Source: Protonemura montana
Lineage: Eukaryota; Arthropoda; Insecta; Plecoptera; Nemouridae
Assembly (NCBI GenBank): GCA_947568835.1
Contig: OX387609.1
Location: 2,298,001 to 2,362,000 of the forward strand
Direction: 5' to 3'
Length of the DNA stretch: 64,000 bases
The position numbers and the translations under genes are program-made. Shown in pieces: positions 26,101 to 38,100 of the stretch. How positions within the stretch are numbered: the first letter of the stretch is position 1; every line of letters starts with the position of its first letter. The notes below the pieces were generated by a model. That model saw nothing but the letters and a program-made list of their open reading frames with translations, had not been told where the DNA came from and did no database searches.

Positions 26101-29100
26101 TTTAGATATAAATCAAACAAATACGTTCCACCCCATTACAGCCACAGGTACCGTGTAACTACAAAGTAACGAGGAGAGTTAACGAACTCATTTCACATTT
26201 AACGACGCATTGTAAAACTGTGTAAAGTGGTTATATGTACCGACCGGTGTCTATTGAGTATCGAAGTGGCAATAAAATAGCGAATGATCAATTAATGAAA
26301 GGATTGAGGTTCGGGCAAATTAACTCGCCATTAACCTGGTTTAGGCCTTGACCCGGGTTTCAAGGCTGTGAGACGAATTGATCGAGGCTCGAAGCAGGAC
26401 TTAAATTGATCGTGCACTGAGAGGCGGAAGGGAAACAGGTGCTGAGCTGCGTACGAGTGCGTAGTACCTACGTGAAATCGGAATAGGAAATAGTGTAAAC
26501 ATCTTGCATGATATGATTTGTAACCGGAAAAGTTTAGTTTTGGCAAAGATTTCAGTTTCTTGTGAAAGGAAATCTTGATCGCAAGGATATACGCAAAACA
26601 AACAACAGATTTTTTGACAAAAAAAACTGTATTCTCAAACAGAATTCGCAAAAGGTGCACGATTTTTACTGACTTTCTTGATTGGTTACCAAGAAAATAT
26701 AGCTTAACTTATAAAAATGTTATAAAATAAATAATAAAACGCATATAAAAATGTGTTTCTTTACTCAAAAATTCAACGGACACCCACAAACCCAATACCA
26801 CAACCACACACTCAACGGCCAGAGACCACCCATGCCACAAAAAAAAAACAATGACATCAGAACGCACCTCTCTAAACATCGACGCCGGTAGTCAACATAT
26901 ATTAGAGAGTCTAGAGAAACGCACAACATCTCAGTCTTGCTTCGACCGTTCGAGATGCAGCAACGCGGTACCCAGAGCACCCAGAGCACCCAGAGCGTTT
27001 CGCCGAGCAACTCACAGAGGTGCAGAAGCTGAAGACCCACGTGTGTGTGTGTGGTGAGATCAAGATGGACATGGATGCGTGTAAAGTGGGGTCAGGTGTT
27101 CTATGCACGGTGGTCGTTTGTTTGTGCTGGTTTACTGGTGGGGTACAGGCCAGTCCTGAAGGGGTGCGTGGGGTGGACAGTGCGAAAAGTGTGTCACCGA
27201 TTGTGTCACCGATTATCGCAGGGAATAATGGACAACAGGTAATTTTTTTTTTTTTTAGGTGAGTGTGGTGATTTTAAATGTGTTTCAGTTTTTTTTTTGA
27301 ACGGTTTGGATTCGTTTTTAATGTCATAAGTCTGTATTTTAGAAAAAGTTCTGTGAAAAAATATTACAACGGCATTTCACCAAAAATTTAAAAGCACTGG
27401 CAGCTAATTAGCTATGGATATACGGGGACCGGACAGATAATAGAGACAAAATAATCAATATTTTTATGTAATTTACACAGAATTTCATATTTAAACGAGT
27501 GGCATATTTATTTATTTTTATTTGGATATATTTACTAGTGCACCGTGGCCCTTTTTCGGGTCAAAAAACCTCTTCAAACCTGAGCTACACCGCAAAACCT
27601 ACCACTAGAAATAACCAAACGCCAAATAACCATTTGAAAATCATAGGAATATACAATTGAGTCATCAAATTGCTTAGCTCTAGCTACATGAAGCATCTTG
27701 CTAAGGCTAAGATGCTTTGATTGTGCATCTTAAACATTCTAATCAATTCCAAGTTCCAAAGAAACGCGTGCGCCGGCTTGAACTGTGCTCGAAACGTCAC
27801 CTAGTTTAACGAGCTTACGATGTGATAACAAGATAATTGCATCATCGACTTCTAAAATAGATTTGCTGTAAAGTTCCAAGCTAGAATGCAACAGTGCAAC
27901 GCGATGCACTTTATTTATCGCGGTAACTGCACCTAGCAACATAGAAAATGAGAAATGAGTTGTGGTATTTTGTGAAAAAATTATGAACTTTTATGGTTTG
28001 CCGTGAAAAGGGTCCACACTTTAAGGCTTGGTCGAAAGGCACATTTTGGTGCTATTTCCTCGACAAAAGCCGTCTTAGAATATTTGTTTCTTAGTTATTT
28101 GTTCTTGCAAGATGCACAAGTTTGTAAAAACTTCACAAACTTCATTTTAAGCTTTAAATTTTTCTCTTATCAGACGAATTGCTAGCGGTAAAATCGGAAG
28201 AAGACTTTGAGGTTAGATTTCTTATCTGAAACATCAGAGTTTTTGAGCCAAATTTCAATAGACATTTAAAGAAGTCGGTGAAGGTCGTACGTGCAGTAGA
28301 CCTGAGCCAAAACCAAAAAAAAAAAAAAACGCTAAATGACTTTAACCATTGAGTTTATACGTTAAATCAGAGAGCCAGCGTTAATGTTAAACTTTCTGCA
28401 CGGAGCTGGTAACACGTGGTAACGGTAAGTGCTACTCGATGTCACTTCAGAAATTAAATTACAAAAAATATCTATAAATATGTATCAATCGTTGAGGTAT
28501 TTAAAGATTAATTGATGTTAAACCAGTTTTAAATGCGAGTAATCTGCGAGAAATAACAAAATTGAATGTTTTCTCATTCAAACCCACAGTGACTCCACCT
28601 GGCAGCATATTATATTTTTGTCGGTAAAGCAGTCATTAGGCGGCCATTTTTCGTAACGACAGATTTTTTAAAATAATATTGTTAATTAATTAATTAATTA
28701 AACGCAAAATAATATTGACATTGACAATATTTAAATTCCTATGCGATAACAGCTCATAATTTCCTGTAGCTTTTAAACATTTTGATTTTAAAAACACATA
28801 CACATCAGCGCTACGGTGGCACCAATAAAACAAATCCCTATTGTAAACCACGGTTATTTTTAACAGTTCGTTAATTCAGCAGAAAAGCACAGATATCTAA
28901 TTGATGAAAGAGAGGTTGGGACGGGTGTCTGTTCCCGGTTCCGGTATGTCGCGCCCGGTCGAACTCAAAGGGCACACCGGCCACTCTTGGCTCACCTACA
29001 TGACAGCAACCATCAATTAGCTTGCTAGTCGACCCACCACTGGGTCGACTAGCAAGCTAATTGACATGGGGATATATATCGTGGTAGCCAGTTTGCTGCA

Positions 29101-32100
29101 GATTGGCGTGGTGGGCTCTGAATGTTTTTACATCATTTCACAGAATAGTTGGGAATAATGCATAAAGTTAGATGCACTTTTAGAAAATATGTTCCATTCG
29201 AGAGATAAATGCATTTTTTTTTTAAATATCCTGTCAAATAAGTTTGTTTTTAGGATGAAATTTTTTTAAATTGCAAACGCTTGCAATGCGCGGGGTATTT
29301 TATTATTATGAACACTATAACCGTCTCAAAAATTGATGCCCAAACGCGGACTCGAACCCCGATCTCCACCTGTCGCGGGTGGTGCTTTGAACCATTGAGC
29401 TATCTGGACACGTCCGCGTTTGGGCATCAATTTTTGAGACGGTTATAGTGTTGTTAATAATAAAATAGTTTGTTTTTGTTCTGAAGTTGTTTGTCTAGCA
29501 AAACAAATGCTATTTACAGTACATTTTAAATTTTTGTAATTTCTTGGCTCAAATTTTTACTTAATTATTAGCATTTGGTATTTTTAAAACGATCGATATC
29601 TATATCTATATATTTTAATTCGCAAAGTAAATATGGAATAAATTGGCTTTAATTATGTAAATCTAGGATTTAGAAATGGAAATGCAGTTAAGTTAGTGTG
29701 GAAATCAGTATTTGAGGAATCTGATATGCAAAAGTCCACCGCAAACATGTAGACATTTGGAGAATGAAACGTATGTGCGAAAAGTGCGACTAGTAAGATT
29801 ATTTGAAAGAATTTTACCTTGATTAACTCGAAATTTATGCACGAGCATGCGTAGTTGTAGAATACACAAGGCAATTAGAGAAAAAGCGAAAAAAAAAAAC
29901 AGTTTTTCGAAGTGAAACGTATATATGTATTTGCATTTGAGGTAATGACATTCGGGAATAATTTGCCATTTAGCAAATTTACCTAATCTCGCGCCAATAT
30001 TGTACTTTGCAAAATAAATGAAGACGTGGCAAATATTGGCGACTTCATGGTTAGCATTTCACGGCAAAGTGAAATGCAAATTGTCGACAGGTGTTGACGA
30101 CTATAGGTGTTACAGAGAATTGTGATTCAAAAAGTGTAAAGAACAAATTTAATTTCAATGCAATTTCAATCTGATTTCAAACCAACGTCAAATTGGAGTT
30201 ACTCGAGTTTGACAGGTTGTGACGTGATATAGCGTCACTAGAATCAGATTGACTGTGAGTATTCACAGCCTCTTGGTTCTACTCCTTGGAGATCCGTCAT
30301 TCTAAAAAAAAAGCGTTAAAATTCTCTCAAAAAGGTCATTTCTAACTAGCGCAATTTCTTCTAGGAGTTCGAGATTGCGGTAAAACACAAATTTTTTAAA
30401 GTTTTAGTGTTCCTAAAAGTAAAATACTTTGCCCACTCCAACTCGAGAGTAAAAATTGTCAAATTATATTGCATAACGACCCAGTTTTTTCAGCTGTTTT
30501 CATCCAATATTAGAGAAGCAACCGGTGAACAGCTGATAAATTTATCTTGCAAGCGTAGCATGACAAACGAGAGCGACTTCCAGTGAGCCATAGGAAGTGA
30601 TCCACCACCATGAACCACATTAAAATTTGTTTACGTCAGGCGTATTTATATTGTAATTAATATTAATGACGTCTAATTGAAGGAAAGAAGCTAGAAAATT
30701 GTATTTATGACGAGGCATGTTTACAATGACCACGTTTATTCGCATGCCAGTTTGCGCATGGCCGCACTGAATGAATGTAGATGCAAGAACGATGAAAGAA
30801 CCTGTAAGAAATACAATCTGGAGATATCAAGAAGCATTGAAGATATTTTATTATTAGCAACACTACCCCTCTCAAAAAGTGATGCACTCAAATACACTAA
30901 AATCCTTTAAAATTTATATGTCCTAGTAGCTCAATTGGTTAGAGCAACACCCGCGACAGGCGGAGATCGGGGTCCAAGTAGCTCAATTGGTTAGAGCAAC
31001 ACCCGCGACAGGTGGAGATCGGGGTTCAAGTAGCTCAATTGGTTAGAGCAACACTCGCGACAGGTGGAGATCGGGGTCCAAGTAGCTCAATTGGTTAGAG
31101 CAACATCCGCGACAGGTGAAGATCGGGGTTCAAGTAGCTCAATTGGTTAGAGCAACACCCGCGACAGGTGGAGATCGGGGTTCAAGTAGCTCAATTGGTT
31201 AGAGCAACACCCGCGACAGGTGGAGATCGGGGTTCAAGTAGCTCAATTGGTTAGAGCAACACCCGCGACAGGTGGAGATCGGGGTTCAAGTAGCTCAATT
31301 GGTTAAAGCAACACCCGCGACAGGTGGAGATCGGGGTCCAAGTAGCTCAATTGGTTAGAGCAACAATCGGGGTTCGTGTCCCCGTTAGAGTATCAATTTT
31401 TGAGCCGGTAGTATTATTGCTAATAATAAAATACCCCGCGCATTACAAGCGTTTGCAATTTAATTAAAATTTCACTGAAGCATCGACGATATTTATAATT
31501 TTTTAAGAATATTTATCGAGAGTTTTCAGATTCGTATCAAACCGTTTATGTTAAAACTCAAAAAGCAAATCAGAGAATGAATTTGCAGACCAAGCTCAAA
31601 TTCAGATGCATATATGAGTCGCAACTGAGCCTTTGATGTTAGCGCTGTTCAACTCTGATTCTAAGATGGTAATCGTACACTAGCGGGTGTTTTCTAAGGG
31701 CTAAAATTACAATAAAGAACGTGTTATGCAGTCATAGAGCTGTTCCTGGACATCAAAGTGGAAGGAGTTGCTAAACAGGTATATTTATAAGATATAGCGA
31801 TATTTAAATCGCAGAACCTCTTACGCCGGCGGATGGTCTGCCAGATAAATAACACTTTTGACTCGTGAGACAGGATAGTTATAAATTGCCAAACACTTTC
31901 AGGAACATATTTCTTCCAACAATCTCTGTAGGATAATATATTATTCTTCTTTTGTGAGAAATTATGGAATAAATATAGGAAAAGCCAAGTTATTATCTTT
32001 AATGCCACCTGGAGAAATCACACTAAAATATTGCAATGTACAATAATTCGTTTTCTTGTAATTAAGATTTAAAACGTACCCAATGCACGGCTGGATAATA

Positions 32101-35100
32101 ATTTATTGTTTAAATAATTAAGTTTTTGCCTTAAATCTGTCAATCGCCATCTAAATATTTCCTGTTCATTTTTCTAGCCAGTTGTAATATGTTAAAAACG
32201 ATGCTTTGATTGATTGATTTGTTGTGTTTAACGACGCACTGTTTTGACATCTGGCCCTGCACGGCACTCATCTAATGGCGTCGGTGAATGAGTTGATGAT
32301 GATGATGATAAACCTAACATAGCTTAGAAGGGAGGAGGGGAAACCTGGTGCCGGCACGTAGCCAACTCCTGTCAAAGAGCACCAAGGGGACCACCGGCTT
32401 AACGTCCCTTCCGAAGGACGGAACAACGCGAACAACAGGATTCCTCCACAAATCCATGCTGTCGAGAGGTTGATAAGCAAGGCGAGTGAAGTTGTTGTAC
32501 TAACTTTCATCCCTCCAACCTCTCCCCCGAACAGAACTGGTCATGTGTATGATGGTCACCCATCCAATACCTGACCCAGCGCAGTGTTGTTTAACTTTCA
32601 TCCCTCCAACCTCTCTCCCGAACAGAACTGGTCATGTGCATGATGGTCACCCATCCAATACCTGACCCAGCTCAGTGTTACTTAACTTTCATCCCTCCAA
32701 CCTCTCTCCCGAACAGAACTAGTCATGTGTATATATATGAAACGATACTTTTCCCCTATATTCATTGCCGAAAAATATCTTTTTATTGATATAAATCAGG
32801 TACTGAACCCATTTTTGACCCAGATTTCCCATCAGCTAACAGAGTCATCAAACTCTAGATCCACACACACATTGGCACCGCAAAGGGGGGCGACTGAGTC
32901 GCATTGCGCGCGATACAATCAAGCTAAAAATAGTCCCGCCCGCCCCGCTCATAGTTTAGTGGTTGACAAATAACACCTGTCACCTCGTGCAAGCTGCCAA
33001 GCTCACATTTTGAGGGTCACTGGCCCGTGAACCAGCCATAGATTCGTCACTTTCGGCTGGGACATTAGTGCGGAATGGGTTCGCTTTAGTTTGCAGGTAT
33101 ACAGTAGGTATTAAAAAACAGACAATTGAAGATGTCAACGGTTTTTTTATTAATTCTTCTATTGCATAAAAATATATAAATATTCTAGTAGTTAATCAAA
33201 TTAATAGGAGAGCGTTGGTAGTAATGGTAGGTAGTGGTCAAGTTGGGGACATATCCTTCGGTAAAGTGGTTAAAAAATGTGTACCGTACACTACCATAGC
33301 ACTACTGTTAAACTGTAGGATTTTACCATAGATAAATGAGCTATCACCGATGATGCTACAATAGGTGGATTTACGAAAATTTCATGTGTTAAGAAATTTA
33401 ATTTCTCGCAGATTACTCGAATTGGTTTACGCTCAATTGATATTTATTAATGTTAAACCCAACGATTGATACATACATGTACCGATATTTTGAGTTGTAA
33501 TGTTTTAATTGTATATGTTTAAGTATATGTAGTACATCCCAGAAATATAGCTGCACAACTTAGATGTGGTATATTTTGGTAGATGACCTACTACAGCCTA
33601 ATGAACGAAACGTTAAAACACGTCCAGGTTTCCAGAGTCTAGAAGCTTCCAATACTCAAAAGATAAATTGCATGAAAGCACAATTCATAAAAGGCGATAT
33701 CTAAATCGAAATCAACCAGCGCTATTCGGCGCGTGCAGTATTTTAACTATCAATCATGTCCAATCGAAGACTGAAACCTCCCAAAGGTTCGACACACCTT
33801 CAAGATTCCTCGCTCACTTGACTGGTATCTGGTTTTTGGCCACCAACCCGTCGAGCACCCGAAGGTACAAATGGCAGAGCACCTGTGCAGAACACGACAT
33901 GACAAATGACCATAGTTAAGTTGTTGATTGTGTAGCTAAGATTGTAGTTTTAATGTCGAATCACTGCGGTATTGTCTTCCGGAAGTCTGCCAGCGAGTCT
34001 ATGGTTGGATTTCGATGACGCTTGGTTTTCTGGTATGTCTGCATTGCGCCATCGGTGGTAGCGTTTAAGGAAGGGGAAGTTGATTGTGTGACAGAGTGGA
34101 AATTCCAGATTTTATCTTTAAAATCGATAGAATTTTGAGAAGTGTAGTTTTGTTGTTTTTTATTCTTTGATCCTTTGCAGAGTTGTCATTAAAATATGAT
34201 AATTATTGGTTAATTACAAAAACAGATCAAGGAAACGGTACAAATATTCCAGGCACTTCATACCTTCATAAATCAATTATATGTTATACCAGCCTGCGAT
34301 GGTTTTTGGAAAAAATCTTTTTTTAAATGCGTTTTTGTCATTATTGGCCAGATTATTGCAATATCTACAACTATCGATGGTCATCGACTTTCGTATCTCG
34401 CTTTCGGTGTTTGATGATTTGATTGTTAATGGACTTGTTAACGACCCGTTAGTTTATTGGTCCGTTAGTTAATGAGGTTTGAACTAAAATCAACAGCGGA
34501 AGCAACGAAATTACAATTTCAGTGGCCGCTCGTTTAAAAGTATTTAATTTAAGATCCTTGCCTCGGTTTTGGGAGTTGGTAAAGTGGTGTTAATTAGTTT
34601 ACGGACTGTTACATACTTAATCGACTGTTTTTACTTTCAATAAGGGATGGGCTGGGAACTTTGATTGCTGTTATAATTATGCAGTAATCACAAAAATCGT
34701 ACATATCACAGTAACCACTCCTAAATCAACCCTTCTCATGCTGTCCAACTTTTTATGTAATGGAAATTAAGTCATCAAAACAGAGACAACTTAAAAATAG
34801 AGATGCTTTGCAGGCAACACCAAACAACCATTGAGTTTAAAGCGTAGTCGGAGATCCAGCGTTAATTACTTTCTGCCAGGCAAACAAGTCTACAACAAGA
34901 ATTAACGGTAGGTGCTACCCAATGGCGATTGTAACAGTTTTTATTTTATTTAAAAACACCTCTAAAATTACAAAGTTATGACTCAAAATATCGAAACATG
35001 CGTATAAATCGTTGAGGTTAGCATCAATAAAGATTATTGAGCATAAATCAGTCTCAAATGCGAATAAATCAACGGAATGAAATTGCTTAGCACTCAAAAC

Positions 35101-38100
35101 GAAGGTTCCTCCATCTCTATCGCGGTAAAACAGTCATTTGGGGGCATTTTGGCGGTAAAACCTACGGTAAAAACCGTCCATAACCTTAACTTTTGAAGCA
35201 AACATCAAAAAGCTCAAAATCTATATCAAATATAATATATAATCAAATACACTAAAATCTTCTCAAAAAGCCAGTGTCCAAACAGCTCAATGGTTCAGAG
35301 CAACACCCGCGACAGGTGGAGATCGGGGTCCAAGTAGCTCAATTGGCTAGAGCAACACCCGCGACAGGTGGAGATCGGGGTCCAAGTAGCTCAATTGGTT
35401 AGAGCAACACCCGCGACAGGTGGAGATCGGGGTCCAAGTAGCTCAATGGTTCAGAGCAACACCTGCGACAGGTGGAGATCGGAGTCCAAGTAGCTCAATG
35501 GTTCAGAGCAACACCCGTGACAGGTGGAGATCGGGGTCCAAGTAGCTCAATGGTTCAGAGCAACACCTGCGACAGGTGGAGATCGGGGTCCAAGTAGCTC
35601 AATGGGTTAGAGCAACACCCGCGATAGGTGGAGATCGGGGTCCAAGTAGCTCAATTGGTTAGAGCAACACCCGCGACAGGTGGAGATCGGGGTCCAAGTA
35701 GCTCAATGGGTAAGAGCAACACCCGCGACAGGTGGAGATCGGGGTCCAAGTAGCTCAATTGGTTAGAGCAACACCCGCGACAGGTGGAGATCGGGGTTCA
35801 AGTCGCTCAATTGGTAAGAGCAACACCCGCGACAGGTGGAGATCGGAGTCCAAGTAGCTCAATGGTTCAGAGCAACACCCGCGACAGGTGGAGATCGGGG
35901 TTCAAGTAGCTCAATTGGTAAGAGCAACACCCGCGACAGGTGGAGATCGGGGTCCAAGTAGCTCAATGGTTCAGAGCAACACCCGCGACAGGTGGAGATC
36001 GGGGTTCGAGTCCCCGTTTGGGCATCAATTTTAGAGACGGTTATAGTGTTGATAATAATAAAATAACCCAGGAATATAAAGTTAATAAAATGTGGGCAAG
36101 CAAATACAGCCAATATCAATTGATAGAAAAAAAGCGTCAAATCTTTTTATAGCCCATCTGAAAATCAAGAGATTGCGGGTGTGGATTATTCAGTAAAAGT
36201 TAAAACTACCAAACAGCAACAGATTCTACATACGAGCATGTGACCAGTATTTTAGTGCACACAACCTCCACACCGTACCTATTTTTACACCTCGATGGAA
36301 AAGTGCCAACAATGAAAATTGAGCTGCTGTCCAGCTTTTTTTGTTTACCCCTCCTAAAAAACTCTGAACGCGACGGTACCGCCGCATTGTAAACTAATTT
36401 CAAATGAAATGAGTTCGCTGTGACTGGAGGTAAATCGTGTCGTAGTTTATTTTTGAATTCGTAAGATTGTAAAGAGAAATAGTTCAGTTCAACGTAAGTC
36501 AAACGTCAGAATGGTATTTGGGGGTGAACAAAAAAAACTACGAGAAATGACAGGCAAGCAAATTGAAAAGAACTGAATTGAAAAAATAAACGAAGACATG
36601 TGTTCGTTTTTCTTTTTAATAAAACAATTATGCGGGAAAGTCATCGCCTATTTGACAGGAATTCTTCCTCGTCATAAATTGGGATTGTTACGGCTGTAAG
36701 AAGAAGTTATGTCTTAATTTCACAGTGAACACCTTCTTCTTGAAATAGCTGGCAACATCAGCTCAGTTATATCATTGAGTTTATACGTATAGTCAGAAGA
36801 CAGGCGTAAATATTAAACTTTCTGCTGAGCAAACGAGGCCGGTAGCACGTGTGGTAACAGTAGGTGCCACCCGATGGCGCTTTCTGCTGAGCAAACGAGG
36901 CCGGCAACACGTGCTAACGTTAGGTGCCACCCGATGGCGCTTGCTGCTGAGCAAACGAGGCCGGTAGCACGTGTGGTAACAGTAGGTGCCGTGCCACCCG
37001 ATGGCGCCTTCTGCTGAGCAAACGAGGCCGGCAACACGTGGTAACGGTAGGTGCCACCCGATAGCGCTTGCTGCTGAGCAAACGAGGCCGGCAACACGTG
37101 GTAACGGTAGGTGCCACCCGATAGCACTTGCTGCTGAGCAAACGAGGCCGGCAACACGTAGTAACGGTAGGTGCCACCCGATAGCGCTTGCTGCTGAGCA
37201 AACGAGGCCGGCAACACGTGGTAACGGTAGGTGCCACCCGATAGCGCTTGCTGCTGAGCAAACGAGGCCGGCAACACGTGGTAACGGTAGGTGCCACCCG
37301 ATAGCGCTTGCTGCTGAGCAAACGAGGCCGGCAACACGTGGTAACGTTAGGTGCCACCCGATGGCACTTGCTGCTCTACAATTCAATACTTACGACTCGA
37401 AATATTGACACAGGCAAATCAATCGTCGAAGTTAGCATTACTAAAGAATACTTGAGAGTGAACCAGTTTCACATGCGAGTAATCTGCACGAAATGCAATT
37501 TTTTAACACTCGAAACGTTGGTGACTAAGTGCAAGTAGTTATTTTATTTTTAAACTGGTTTCCGTCTCTTTGAATGCGTAGCTGACTGATTACGGGAGAA
37601 GGTTTACATTCTTTAAGCATTTACTGCGATAAAGCGCCCCAAATAATTCATCATTATGGGAATATCAAGCTACTCTTAGCTCACTATGATATCCAAGGTT
37701 TTACAAGAGGTGCTTTCTAGTACTTAGGTACCGAACGGTTTGGCGTGATGGAAACACCGGTCCTCGTGAGATCACCGAAGTTAAGCAACACTGCGCTGGG
37801 TCAGGTATGGGATGGGTGACTATCATACAAATGACCAGTTCTGTTCGGGAGAGAGGTTAGAGGGATGAAAGTTAAGCAACACTGCGCTGGGTCAGGTATT
37901 GGATGGGTGACTATCATACAAATGACCAGTTCTGTTCGGGAGAGAGGTTAGAGGGATGAAAGTTAAGCAACACTGCGCTGAGTCAGGTATTGGATGGGTG
38001 ACTATCATACACATGACCAGTTCTGTTTGGGAGAGAGGTTGGAGGGATGAAAGTTAAGCAACACTGCGCTGGGTCAGGTATTGGATGGGTGACCATCATA

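Noticed and set aside
36793-37408. Open frames up to 197 codons with repeated [10 protein letters not shown] or [10 protein letters not shown] peptides
   Set aside because: They follow from a 60-bp tandem unit that is a multiple of three, with four frames open on both strands; no start context, splice signals or non-repeat part.
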